From: GCA-2746365 sp963711255
Lineage (GTDB): Bacteria > Pseudomonadota > Gammaproteobacteria > SZUA-229
DNA: 64,000 nucleotides
Direction of reading: 5' to 3'
NCBI GenBank assembly: GCA_963711255.1
Contig: CAVQDO010000035.1
Coordinates: 186,001 to 250,000, forward strand
Position numbers and translations under genes: made by a program. The notes under the pieces were generated by a model. It saw only the letters and a program-made list of their open reading frames with translations, searched no databases and was not told the origin of the DNA. Positions 34,621 through 43,558 of this stretch are shown here, piece after piece. Each line of letters opens with the position of its first letter. The first letter of the stretch is position 1.

Positions 34621-36720
34621 ATGGAAGATGAAAAAACTGAAAGCTATGAATATCAGTCAGTACAGGTTCTTAACGGAGTAGGGCCGGCCGTTGCTGAAAA
34701 ACTAAAACGTCTTGAAATTTATACTATTCAGGATGTTCTATTCCACCTGCCTTACCGCTACGAAGACCGAACCAGAATTACGCCGCTGGGAGCGCTGCAG
34801 TTAGGCCAGCAGGCGCTGGTCGAAGGCGTTATTGAACATTGCGAAATAAAATTTGGCGGTCGCGGCCGGCGCAGTTTGTTATGTTACCTGTCTGATAATA
34901 CCGGCGCGATTGTTTTGCGTTTTTTTCATTTTAATAAAGCACAGCAAAATAATTTATCTGAAGGAAAAAAATTACGCTGCTTTGGTGAGGCGCGGCGCGG
35001 TGCTACCAGGCTGGAGTTTGTGCACCCTGAATACCAGCTTGTACCGTCGGTTGAGGTTGAAGTTGAGCGTTCATTAACGCCGGTCTATGCAAAAACCGAA
35101 GGTGTGCATCAGACGCTGCTAAAAAAGATCTCCGGCCAGGTTCTGGCAAAAATAAAACAGGGCAGTTTAATAGACTGGTTACCTGAAGATGTTCTGACTC
35201 GGCATGGTTTTCCTGACCTTGTAACGGCCCTGTCGAATGTGCACAGGCCAGATAAAAACGTAAATGTTTATTCACTGAATGACTGCAAGAGTAAAGCGCA
35301 GCAACGCCTGTTATATGAAGAACTGGTAGCCCACCAGCTAAGTATGTTACAGGTGAGAGATGAAATAAAAAAGATTAAAGCGATAAGGCTGCCAGTAAGT
35401 GATGCTGAGGCATCGGCATTCAGTGCTCGTTTTGTTTTTGAATTTACTGACGCGCAAAAAAAAGTTATTGCTGAAATATTTTCTGATATTAATAAAGACG
35501 TGCCTATGCTGCGGCTGGTTCAGGGTGATGTGGGTTCTGGTAAAACGGTTGTTGCAGCAGCTGCCGCGATGGCTGTTGTTATTGCTGGCAAACAAATTGC
35601 CATTATGGCACCAACAGAAATTTTAGCGGCTCAGCATTATGCTAATTTCACACAATGGTTTGATGAGAATGATTGCCTGCTGTTAACGGGTAAAGATAAA
35701 GGTAAAGCAAGAACCGAAAAGCTGGCGCAGATGAAATCGGGCGAGCGTAAAATTATTATCGGTACACATGCGCTATTTCAGGATGATATTGAATTTAATC
35801 ACCTGGCACTGCTGGTGGTCGATGAACAGCATCGCTTTGGTGTGCATCAGCGATTATCTTTGCGTGAGAAAGGCAGCATTATGGGGCAGGATAAAATGAT
35901 GCCGCACCAGTTAATCATGACTGCAACTCCTATACCCAGAAGCCTGGCGATGACCGCCTATGCCGACCTGGACTATTCTGTTATCGATGAACTGCCGGCT
36001 GGCCGCAAGCCTGTCACCACTGTTGTGTTGTCAACTGCTCGCCGTGAAGAAGTTGTGCAGCGAATTGAAAAGGCCTGTGAAAATGGTGAACAGGCGTACT
36101 GGGTATGCACGCTTGTTGAAGAGTCTGAAGTGTTACAGTGCCAGGCTGCTGAAGTCACGGCTGAACAGTTAACCGCAGAGTTAAAAAATGTCCGGGTTGG
36201 CCTGGTGCATGGCCGAATGAAACAGCAGGATAAGCAGTCGATCGTCACGCAGTTCAAAAACCGGGAAATAGATCTTCTGGTAGCAACCACGGTCATTGAA
36301 GTTGGCGTGGACGTGCCAAATGCATCGCTAATGGTCATCGAAAATGCTGAGCGCCTTGGTCTGGCGCAGTTACACCAGTTACGAGGCCGGGTCGGCCGCG
36401 GCTCGAAAAAGAGTGCCTGTGTGCTGATGTACCAGGCACCATTGTCTGATCTGGGCAAGCAGCGTATGGCGATTTTGCGCGAAACCAACGATGGTTTTAA
36501 GGTGGCACAAAAAGATCTGGAATTGCGTGGCCCGGGTGAGGTTCTGGGCACCCGTCAAACGGGTTTGATGCAACTGCGTATCGCTGACATTGTGCGTGAT
36601 GAGCACTGGTTTGAGGATGTAAAACAAACTGCGCGATATATAATGAAGCATCATCCACAGGCGGTTCAGCCGCTGGTGCGCCGCTGGCTAGGTAAAGCAG
36701 ACCGTTTTGCCAACGTATAG
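34621..36720 (+). CDS. recG: ATP-dependent DNA helicase RecG
   Basis: Branched-DNA helicase for replication-fork rescue and recombination. The 699-residue protein has the N-terminal wedge (OB-fold) region, Walker A QGDVGSGKTV, DEQH box VVDEQHRFGVHQRL, motif III TATPIPRSLAMT, and motifs V/VI as TTVIEVGVDVPNAS and QLRGRVGRGS. A C-terminal TRG-like segment (NDGFKVAQKDLELRGPGEVL) is present. Length matches E. coli RecG (693). It is the last gene of the gmk-recG cluster. Confidence 0.97.
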   Translation: MEDEKTESYEYQSVQVLNGVGPAVAEKLKRLEIYTIQDVLFHLPYRYEDRTRITPLGALQLGQQALVEGVIEHCEIKFGGRGRRSLLCYLSDNTGAIVLRFFHFNKAQQNNLSEGKKLRCFGEARRGATRLEFVHPEYQLVPSVEVEVERSLTPVYAKTEGVHQTLLKKISGQVLAKIKQGSLIDWLPEDVLTRHGFPDLVTALSNVHRPDKNVNVYSLNDCKSKAQQRLLYEELVAHQLSMLQVRDEIKKIKAIRLPVSDAEASAFSARFVFEFTDAQKKVIAEIFSDINKDVPMLRLVQGDVGSGKTVVAAAAAMAVVIAGKQIAIMAPTEILAAQHYANFTQWFDENDCLLLTGKDKGKARTEKLAQMKSGERKIIIGTHALFQDDIEFNHLALLVVDEQHRFGVHQRLSLREKGSIMGQDKMMPHQLIMTATPIPRSLAMTAYADLDYSVIDELPAGRKPVTTVVLSTARREEVVQRIEKACENGEQAYWVCTLVEESEVLQCQAAEVTAEQLTAELKNVRVGLVHGRMKQQDKQSIVTQFKNREIDLLVATTVIEVGVDVPNASLMVIENAERLGLAQLHQLRGRVGRGSKKSACVLMYQAPLSDLGKQRMAILRETNDGFKVAQKDLELRGPGEVLGTRQTGLMQLRIADIVRDEHWFEDVKQTARYIMKHHPQAVQPLVRRWLGKADRFANV

Positions 36721-36805
36721 TAATTACTCTCAGGTTATTTTTATTGCTGGCTTTTGAACAAGCTATAAGCTATTAATAAATAACTGCTTATTTAATTAAA
36801 AGTAA

Positions 36806-38713
36806 ATGATAACGAACACTGAAAACACAGCGCTAAATCTTCGTGGTTTGCTCAATGGCTCAGCCAGCCAGGAGCAGGAACGGATATTGCAAACTCAGAT
36901 AACGCGTTTAATTACCAGTTCGGGTTTTAGTAACCTCGCTGGAATTGCCATGGCAATTATCTGGGTGGGGCTGATCTGGAAAGACCTGCCGCGAGAAGTT
37001 TTAAGCGTCTGGCTCGGTGTTATGCTGCTGCTGTTCTTCTACCGGCTCGCGGTGCATTATTTCAAACTGTATAGCAGTGATAGCAAATTACTGCTTGATA
37101 AATATGTTGTTCGACGCTGGTACCTGGTATCGGTGTTCCTTAGCGGCGCAGGCTGGGGTGTAACTTCAACCTTGATGTTCCCGTTTAATGAATTGAACCA
37201 GATCGTACTGGCCTTTATCCTGGTCGGCGTTTCAGCAGCGGGAGTGGCCTATTCAGCAGTAGCCTGGGTTTATTATGGTTACGTAGGTTGCGTGCTGCTA
37301 CCGTTAATGTTTCGTTTATTTTATGTCGGTGGCGAAGTTTATTATGCGCTGTCCGCGATGACCGGTTTCTTTTTAGGCGTGATGATCATGGCAGTGCACC
37401 GCATGTATAAGTCATCTGTGGCTGAGCTTGAGCTTTCCTATAAAAATGAAACATTGATAAATGACCTGACTAATGCCAGTAATCACCTGGAAAGTTTAAA
37501 TAATAATTTAACGGATGAAATTCAACACGGGAAAAAAATTGAAGCAGAGTTAAAGCTGGCAAAAGAAAACGCGGAACAAATGAGCCAGGCTAAGGGTGAG
37601 TTCCTTGCCAACATGAGCCATGAAATAAGAACACCGATGAATGGTGTAATCGGCACGCTGCAACTGCTGGAAGATACCGAATTAAACAACGAACAAAAAG
37701 AATTTGTCGAAACTGCACATAAATCGGCTGATGCGCTGCTGGCAATATTAAATGACATTCTGGACTTGTCCAAGATTGAAGCCGGCAAACTACACTTTGA
37801 AAATATCGCGTTTAACCTGGAACAGATAATAAAAGACATTGTTACGCTATATTCATTAAAGTCCGAGCAGCAGGGGGTGTCACTGGTTATGCAGCTGGAT
37901 GAATCACTGCCTGATTATTTAATGGGCGACCCAACACGATTGCGGCAGGTAATTGTTAACCTGGTTTCCAATGCGCTTAAGTTCACTGAGCAGGGTGTGG
38001 TTAAAATCAGTGCGGAAGTTCAACAGGTAAATAGTGACAATGTAAAGCTGAAGGTATCGGTAACTGATACCGGTATCGGTATTCCGCAGGCTGCACAGGA
38101 AACATTGTTTAATGCCTTCACCCAGGCTGATGGTTCAACCACAAGAAAGTATGGCGGTACCGGTCTGGGTCTGGCTATTGTTAGTCAGCTGGTTGAAATG
38201 ATGGACGGAACACTGGGTGTTGATAGTGTCGAGGGAGACGGTTCTTCGTTCTGGTTTAGCGCAAACTTCAAACTTGCTAAAGAAATACCTTCAGGCGAAT
38301 CGGAGCCGGTGGATGATAAAGGCCCGGTTCAGCTAGATGCCAAAGTGTTACTGGTTGAAGACAATCCGATCAATCAGATGGTCGCCCAGAAAATGCTGGA
38401 GAAATTAGGCCTGAAAGCACAGCTTGCCAACAATGGCGTGGAAGCGCTAAAGCAGTTAAGCGAAGAGGCCTTTGACCTGGTATTGATGGACTGCCAGATG
38501 CCGGAGATGGATGGCTTTGACGCAACCCGGGAAATTCGAAAACTGGATATCAGGTCGACCAGGAAGAAATCACTTCCTATTGTTGCCATGACGGCAAACG
38601 TTATGTCGGGTGACCGTGAAAGGTGTCTTGACGTTGGTATGGATGATTATATCGGTAAACCGGTACAGCGTGATCAGCTTGAGACAGTGCTCAGGAAATG
38701 GCTGGGAAGATAA
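36806..38713 (+). CDS. Membrane-bound hybrid sensor histidine kinase
   Basis: A 635-residue two-component protein. Residues about 45-205 form roughly six hydrophobic helices in an MHYT/7TM-like sensor region without a large periplasmic loop. A coiled coil (about 205-262) leads to the HisKA domain with EFLANMSHEIRTPMNG (phospho-His about residue 272). The HATPase has NLVSNALKFTE, DTGIGIP and GGTGLGLAIV. The C-terminal receiver (KVLLVEDNPINQMVA, LVLMDCQMPEMDGF with the phospho-Asp, and KPVQ) ends the protein; there is no Hpt domain. The output regulator is unknown. A small periplasmic-binding protein gene lies 319 bp downstream and could be a partner. Confidence 0.9.
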   Translation: MITNTENTALNLRGLLNGSASQEQERILQTQITRLITSSGFSNLAGIAMAIIWVGLIWKDLPREVLSVWLGVMLLLFFYRLAVHYFKLYSSDSKLLLDKYVVRRWYLVSVFLSGAGWGVTSTLMFPFNELNQIVLAFILVGVSAAGVAYSAVAWVYYGYVGCVLLPLMFRLFYVGGEVYYALSAMTGFFLGVMIMAVHRMYKSSVAELELSYKNETLINDLTNASNHLESLNNNLTDEIQHGKKIEAELKLAKENAEQMSQAKGEFLANMSHEIRTPMNGVIGTLQLLEDTELNNEQKEFVETAHKSADALLAILNDILDLSKIEAGKLHFENIAFNLEQIIKDIVTLYSLKSEQQGVSLVMQLDESLPDYLMGDPTRLRQVIVNLVSNALKFTEQGVVKISAEVQQVNSDNVKLKVSVTDTGIGIPQAAQETLFNAFTQADGSTTRKYGGTGLGLAIVSQLVEMMDGTLGVDSVEGDGSSFWFSANFKLAKEIPSGESEPVDDKGPVQLDAKVLLVEDNPINQMVAQKMLEKLGLKAQLANNGVEALKQLSEEAFDLVLMDCQMPEMDGFDATREIRKLDIRSTRKKSLPIVAMTANVMSGDRERCLDVGMDDYIGKPVQRDQLETVLRKWLGR

Positions 38714-39032
38714 CCGGAAGTGGCAGACATGCTGCCTGACCTTTAGTCGTTAGTGATGATGAATGCTATCGTTGCTATATCGTAAGAACCGTCGGTATTA
38801 AGGTAAAATTCCCCTTTCCCGGACTTTATATCGGCATTTTCAGGCCATTTATCCCTCACAAATGGCAAATCAGCTAATATTATAATAAACTGATGTTTCA
38901 GCCTACAGTTTATCCAGTTTTGGCCGATAGTGAAAATTCAAGTTCTCAAAAAAACTTCAAACTAACCATTTATTTGTAGATTCTGACCTTGTCGCCAGAT
39001 TCTAATTTATTGCATATTCAGGAGCAGGCAGC
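38714..39032. other. Intergenic region with an 8-bp inverted repeat
   Basis: This 319-bp gap contains ATAAACTG (38885-38892) and CAGTTTAT (38906-38913), an inverted repeat with a 13-nt loop that could be an operator or weak hairpin. CAGGAGCAG just before 39033 is the ribosome-binding site for the next gene. No gene or RNA family was recognised. Confidence 0.4.
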
Positions 39033-39473
39033 ATGTTTTTCAAGTTTGTAAAACTCATTACCTTATTAACCATTTTCATTAGCAGTTCAGTTTATGCAGA
39101 GTTGGCGATCATTGGACACCCGCACTCTGATACCGGTGCAGTAGATGCGCATAGTGTTAAGCGACTGTATACAGGTGAGCGTAGAGCTTTTCCAAGTGGC
39201 CTGCACGCAACACCAGTCAATCATGCAATTGGCAGCCCTGATCGAAAAGTGTTTTTTTCGCTGGTCATGAATATGCCTGAAAAGAGTTTCAAGCGTCAGT
39301 GGAAGCGAAAGATGTCAACCGGAACGGCAAGTGCTCCGGCGGTGCTTGGATCTCATAAAGAAGTGTTGCAATATATCGCAAATAACCCTGGCACTATAGG
39401 TTATATCGATTCCGCTGAAGTTAACGATACAGTAAAAGTGTTAATGACAGTCAAGAGTTTCGAGGGTGTTTAA
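39033..39473 (+). CDS. Small secreted PstS-like periplasmic-binding-domain protein
   Basis: A 146-residue protein with a clear signal peptide (MFFKFVKLITLLTIFISSSV, then YA). The mature part resembles the phosphate-binding (PBP-like) fold in short form: AIIGHPHSDTGAVDAHSVKR with LYTGERRAFPSG, then VLQYIANNPGTIGYID near the C-terminus. It is about half the length of a full PstS, as in a family of short stand-alone periplasmic proteins. The ligand is unknown. It lies after a hybrid histidine kinase on the same strand, which suggests, but does not prove, a sensing role. It has its own good ribosome-binding site. Confidence 0.75.
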   Translation: MFFKFVKLITLLTIFISSSVYAELAIIGHPHSDTGAVDAHSVKRLYTGERRAFPSGLHATPVNHAIGSPDRKVFFSLVMNMPEKSFKRQWKRKMSTGTASAPAVLGSHKEVLQYIANNPGTIGYIDSAEVNDTVKVLMTVKSFEGV

Positions 39474-39565
39474 TAGCTTTATAATAATTAGTAGCTGGTG
39501 TCTGGCCTGGTAGTATTAAATTTTTTCTTTGCAGAGCGCAGTGATGTGCTATAGCGGATAGCAGA

Positions 39566-40006
39566 TCAGGGCCGTTCGGAGAGGGCTAGGGATATTCGCC
39601 TGGCGGCATTTTCGATAAACTGAATGTCTTCGTGACTAAAAGGATTTGTCCTTTTAATCATGCTGCTAAAATTTAATGTTCCCCAAATGTTCCTGTTTTT
39701 TAGAATAGGTGTACTTATGTAGGCCTCTATTGGCAGATCTTTGTATAACGGGTGGCATTGCAGTCCGGGTTTTCCTTCGAGTTCAGTCATTGCCAGTGTT
39801 TTACCTGATGTATAAACATCCCTGCAATAGGTTTGATTTAATGGAAAAGACTCGCCGGCAACAAACACATTCGCCAGTGATTTAACAGCAACAATTTCAT
39901 ACTCATCGTTTTCAACATGGCTGACAATACCCATCGTGGTAGAAAACCGGTCGTTCCCTTCAAGTAGTATGTTGTTATATAAACGGTATAATTCACTAGT
40001 TTCCAT
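39566..40006 (-). CDS. Single GAF-domain protein
   Basis: A 146-residue cytoplasmic protein that consists of one GAF domain. Visible features are the strand-helix core STTMGIVSHVENDEYEIVA, the FPLNQTYCRDVYTSGK segment, the AYISTPILKNRNIWGTLNFS core and the C-terminal helix FIENAARRISLAL. GAF domains bind cyclic nucleotides, haem, 2-oxoglutarate or other small ligands. No output domain is present, so it would act through another protein. It converges with the PBP-like gene. What it binds cannot be read from the sequence. Confidence 0.8.
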   Translation of the reverse strand: METSELYRLYNNILLEGNDRFSTTMGIVSHVENDEYEIVAVKSLANVFVAGESFPLNQTYCRDVYTSGKTLAMTELEGKPGLQCHPLYKDLPIEAYISTPILKNRNIWGTLNFSSMIKRTNPFSHEDIQFIENAARRISLALSERP

Positions 40007-40264
40007 CGAGTGCTTTAACCTGTTTTAAAGTTTTTCCGGGACCCTTATGCCATGCTTGTATTAGTGTTTAACAAAAAACCAGGATCAGGGGAAATTTGTT
40101 TCTAATACAATAACAAACTTTACACCCGCTATTATTTTTTTACTACTGTTAAGTGTGTCTGCTCATTATTAGTTATGTCGTTGCCACACATGATGAAAGC
40201 TAAAAATGAGTCGTAGAATTATAATTAGAGGAAGACGGTATTGAATAATAAGTCATTGATGAAT
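40007..40264. other. Intergenic region upstream of the GAF gene
   Basis: Part of a 341-bp gap between divergent GAF and the 3' end of fabV. It is AT-rich and should hold the GAF promoter, but I see no clear match to consensus, no RNA gene and no small coding frame with a ribosome-binding site. Confidence 0.35.
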
Positions 40265-40309
40265 AAAAAAAGCCGGTAACAGTACATAGTAGATGCCTGT
40301 CACCGGCTT
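40265..40309 (-). terminator. Rho-independent terminator of fabV
   Basis: AGCCGGT-AACAG (40271-40282) pairs with CCTGT-CACCGGCT (40296-40308), and on the minus strand the stem is followed by a run of Ts (the A run at 40265-40270). It lies 39 nt past the fabV stop. Confidence 0.8.
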
Positions 40310-40347
40310 CTTAGAGCCAGGTTAAGTTTTGTGTTTTATATTAATGT

Positions 40348-41544
40348 TTAAATTGATTCAGGCTTAAAATCAGTTAATGTATCGACATCCGCTTCATAAT
40401 CAATACCTTCAATGCCAAAACCAAACAGTTTTAAAAACTCATCTTTGTAGCCCTGGTAATCGGTCAGCTCGAAAATATTCTCATTCGTTATCTGCGGCCA
40501 AAGTTCCTTAACCCTGTTTTGCACGTCCTCACGCAGCTCCCAGTCATCCATGCGGATGCGGGCAGCGTCATCCAGATCGGCACCGCCCTCTTTGTATAAC
40601 TGGGTGCGAAACATACGGTTAATCTGTTCGATACAACCTTCGTGAATACCCAGGTCTTTCATTACTTTAAAACCGATAGCAATATATAAAGGCATTACCG
40701 GTATGGCGGCAGAAGCCTGTGTGACAACGCTTTTTAGTACAGCAACATTGGCGGTGCCGTTTATATCGGCGAGTGAACCGCGTAGTGCACCTGCTGCACG
40801 ATCCATATCTTCTTTAGCTTTACCCAGTGCGCCGTGCCAGTAAATCGGCCAGGTGATGTCGGTGCCGATGTAGCTATATGAAACTGTTTTAACGCCATCG
40901 GCCAGAACCCCCGCCGTTTTTAATGCACTGATCCATAGTTCCCAGTCTTCACCGCCCATGACGGTAACGGTGTTCTGTATTTCTTCTTCTGTTGCCGGTT
41001 CAATCTCTGCATCGATAAGGACATCCTTACTGGTGTCGACAGCAGTGGCTTTATAAGTGTCACCGATGGGTTTTAGAACCGAGCGGATAGTTTCGCCGGT
41101 GTCTGGCAGTTTGCGTACAGGCGATGCCAGTGAGTAAACAACCAGGTCAACCTTGCCCATGTCGGCTTTAATAATTTCGATTGCCTTGTCGCGCATTTCA
41201 TTAGAGAAAGCATCGCCATTAATGCTTTTAGCGTAAAGGCCTTCTGCATGAGCAGCTTTTTCAAATGCGCCGGAGTTATACCAGCCGGCAGAACCGGGTT
41301 TTTTTTCGCTTGCCGGCTTTTCAAGGAAAACGCCGAGGGTGGCTGCGCCAGATCCAAAGGCTGCAGTAATACGTGACGCCAGACCGTAGCCGGTTGATGC
41401 ACCGATGACTAAAACATTCTTTGGGCCATCTGTTACAGCGCCATCGGCTTTAACACGTGCTATTTGTTCGTTAACATTAGTTTCGCAACCCGTTGGATGC
41501 GTTGTGGTACAAATAAAACCGCGAGTTTTTGGTTTGATAATCAC
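40348..41544 (-). CDS. fabV: Enoyl-[acyl-carrier-protein] reductase FabV
   Basis: NADH-dependent enoyl-ACP reductase for the last step of fatty-acid elongation; triclosan-resistant in known members. The 398-residue length is typical of FabV and much longer than FabI (about 260). The Rossmann motif is VLVIGASTGYGLASR, with the acidic residue FLEK at the end of beta-2. The catalytic Y-X8-K motif is YWHGALGKAK. The start is GTG with a weak ribosome-binding site; MIIKPKTRGFI is the usual family N-terminus. No other fatty-acid synthesis gene is adjacent. Confidence 0.95.
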   Translation of the reverse strand: MIIKPKTRGFICTTTHPTGCETNVNEQIARVKADGAVTDGPKNVLVIGASTGYGLASRITAAFGSGAATLGVFLEKPASEKKPGSAGWYNSGAFEKAAHAEGLYAKSINGDAFSNEMRDKAIEIIKADMGKVDLVVYSLASPVRKLPDTGETIRSVLKPIGDTYKATAVDTSKDVLIDAEIEPATEEEIQNTVTVMGGEDWELWISALKTAGVLADGVKTVSYSYIGTDITWPIYWHGALGKAKEDMDRAAGALRGSLADINGTANVAVLKSVVTQASAAIPVMPLYIAIGFKVMKDLGIHEGCIEQINRMFRTQLYKEGGADLDDAARIRMDDWELREDVQNRVKELWPQITNENIFELTDYQGYKDEFLKLFGFGIEGIDYEADVDTLTDFKPESI

Positions 41545-42139
41545 GTTAGATTTTTCCGCTTAAAGTTTTGTGAGTAATCCTGTTATTCACCGTTCAATAA
41601 TTCAGCTGTAATGAATCGGGAATTTAAAGGGTATTCGTGCGCCGGTTTTGTCGCTAGCAATCTAAACCGGCAATATAAAGGATAGAATTGTAATGAAGCG
41701 AGTGACAGAGAGCAATTATTTCTAAGTCATGGTCATTATCTTCATCTGCTACAGGTTAATTATTTTCTTTTATTAGCGTTTAAGCAAGTAGCCCAATTCA
41801 ATGCCAGTCATGTCTATTCCCGGGCTGGTCGATATAAATCCGCATCTGGAAAATGAGTGCTGCCGACTGAAATAATAAAACCTTGATTTTGTTCAATATA
41901 TGCTCAGTTAAACATTATTTGATAGGTAACATATTCCAACACTGTTTTAATGTCTTTAGCTTCGTTTAGCCGGCCTGATAGAGTGTCAGCTTGACGCAAT
42001 GAAATCTATTCTAAGGCGGGTTTTCCAGATTGATTATATCAATGTCGTCATCATTGAATAATATCTGGCTTCAACTGTTTTGTTCATTCGGAATGAAAAA
42101 AGGTATCATCAGTTTATTTTTATTATCTGCGTGTAGTCT
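41545..42139. other. 595-bp intergenic region between fabV and the glycosyltransferase
   Basis: Divergent promoter region. GCCGGTTT (41641-41648) and AAACCGGC (41664-41671) form an 8-bp inverted repeat about 100 nt upstream of fabV, which may be an operator or hairpin. The rest is AT-rich and contains no gene, tRNA or known RNA that I can see. It is unusually long for this window. Confidence 0.4.
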
Positions 42140-43402
42140 ATGGCTCAATCTCGGTTAAAGCAAAGTAGCTCACCTGAAGTGTTTGGTATTAATTTAATAG
42201 GCAGTGTAAATAGCGGAATTGGCCTTAGTGTCACCACCCGGGCTATTGCTGCCCTGTTAAAATCCAGGGGTGTGCCGTTTTCTATATTTGATGTGCCATT
42301 CAGCTGGATCAGTCAGTCGCAAACTGACCCGTACCTTGAGCAATACCAGGTAACGAATCCTGAGCAGCTGGTGTATCCGGTCAATTTGTACGTCTTGCCG
42401 ATTTCTTACCTGCAAACTTTCATCGGGGAAAACCCGGCTTTATTTACCAGCAGGCGCCTGCATATTGCTAACATCTGGTGGGAAGCGTCCCAGCTTCCAG
42501 CGTTTTGTGTGAATACAATTAACCGGTTTGACGGGGTTCTGGCGATGTCATCATTTATTGCTGAAATATGCAGAAATAGTCTGACGATGACACCGGTACT
42601 GTATGCAGAGCATCCGTTAGATCTTCCGCAAAATATTTATCACAAGCGTAAAGAGTTTGGACTTGCTGATAATGAAATGGTCTTTGTTGCGAGCTTTGAT
42701 CCACATTCCGATCCCACACGGAAAAACCCGATTGCTTTAATTACCGCGTTTTGTAGTGCTTTTCCTGCATCTGATGCTGATGTGCGTCTTCTCATTCGAG
42801 TAAATAAAGCGGATTCAAAAATGGGTAAAAAAGTTGTGCAATTCCTGAGAAAGCATATTCAGCATGACGATAGAATTCGACTCGTGCTGGAGCCTATGAG
42901 CTATAAGCAGGTTCTTTGCCTCTATGCCTGTGCTGATGTCTATTTATCCTTTCATCGTGGAGAAGGGCTTGGTCTTGGCATGCTGGAGTCGATGAGATTG
43001 GGTAAACCCGTTATAGCCACAGGATGGTCTGGCAACCTGAGTTTTATGAATCACAGTAACAGTGCGTTACTGCGCTACCGGCTTATACCTGTGAAGGGTA
43101 GCTATAAATTTTTTCAAGCTGAGGTGTTAGGCAAGAATGCACGATGGGCTGACCCGGTACTTGAAGATGCTGTAGTCTGGATGCATCGCTTACGCCAAAA
43201 CCCTGAGTTGCGTAAAACCTTAGGCGAGGCAGCAAAAGCATCTGCGCTGGAATACCAGCAACGAGCGGCCGCCGCTGCCTGGTTGACTGAACTCGAAGCC
43301 CTGTGGAAGCTGCGACGGCACTTGCCACTTGTTACTGAAAAACTTTCATCTAAAGACCTGGTGGATAAGTCCAGAAACACGACCGAGAGCGACATCTCAT
43401 AA
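42140..43402 (+). CDS. Glycosyltransferase, GT4-like (family 1 group)
   Basis: A 420-residue GT-B fold glycosyltransferase that stands alone, outside any LPS or capsule cluster. The N-terminal domain begins FGINLIGSVNSGIGLSVTTR. The C-terminal donor-binding domain has VFVASFDPHSDPTRKNP, FLRKHIQHDDRIRLVLEP, ADVYLSFHRGEGLGLGMLES (the E-x7-E type motif) and GKPVIATGWSGN. The last 60 residues are Arg/Ala-rich. No signal or membrane helix was seen. Donor and acceptor sugars cannot be named. The flanking gaps are long, so it is probably a monocistronic gene. Confidence 0.85.
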   Translation: MAQSRLKQSSSPEVFGINLIGSVNSGIGLSVTTRAIAALLKSRGVPFSIFDVPFSWISQSQTDPYLEQYQVTNPEQLVYPVNLYVLPISYLQTFIGENPALFTSRRLHIANIWWEASQLPAFCVNTINRFDGVLAMSSFIAEICRNSLTMTPVLYAEHPLDLPQNIYHKRKEFGLADNEMVFVASFDPHSDPTRKNPIALITAFCSAFPASDADVRLLIRVNKADSKMGKKVVQFLRKHIQHDDRIRLVLEPMSYKQVLCLYACADVYLSFHRGEGLGLGMLESMRLGKPVIATGWSGNLSFMNHSNSALLRYRLIPVKGSYKFFQAEVLGKNARWADPVLEDAVVWMHRLRQNPELRKTLGEAAKASALEYQQRAAAAAWLTELEALWKLRRHLPLVTEKLSSKDLVDKSRNTTESDIS

Positions 43403-43494
43403 TCCAGGAGGTTTCTGTAATATTAAAAACGGGACTCTCCGCGTAATTTCATGCATTGAAATTATTTGTTAACCCGAGTAAGTTGTTTTTATGG

Positions 43495-43517
43495 TTGATT
43501 GTCCGCAAGACAATCAA
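43495..43517. other. Hairpin upstream of metY
   Basis: TTGATTGTC (43495-43503) and GACAATCAA (43509-43517) form a perfect 9-bp stem with a CGCAA loop, 42 nt before the metY start. No T run follows, so it is not a typical terminator. It could be a leader hairpin or a MetJ-independent operator. It does not resemble a SAM riboswitch. Confidence 0.5.
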
Positions 43518-43558
43518 ATTAATCCGTTATATTCTTTTCATTTTAAACGAGTTCCGAT

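Noticed and set aside
35973..36551. 192-residue minus-strand frame within recG
   Set aside because: It is fully antisense to the conserved helicase motifs of recG, so it is a shadow.
43403..43558. SAM riboswitch upstream of metY
   Set aside because: Only one simple hairpin is present. The SAM riboswitch conserved core and multi-stem fold are not visible.
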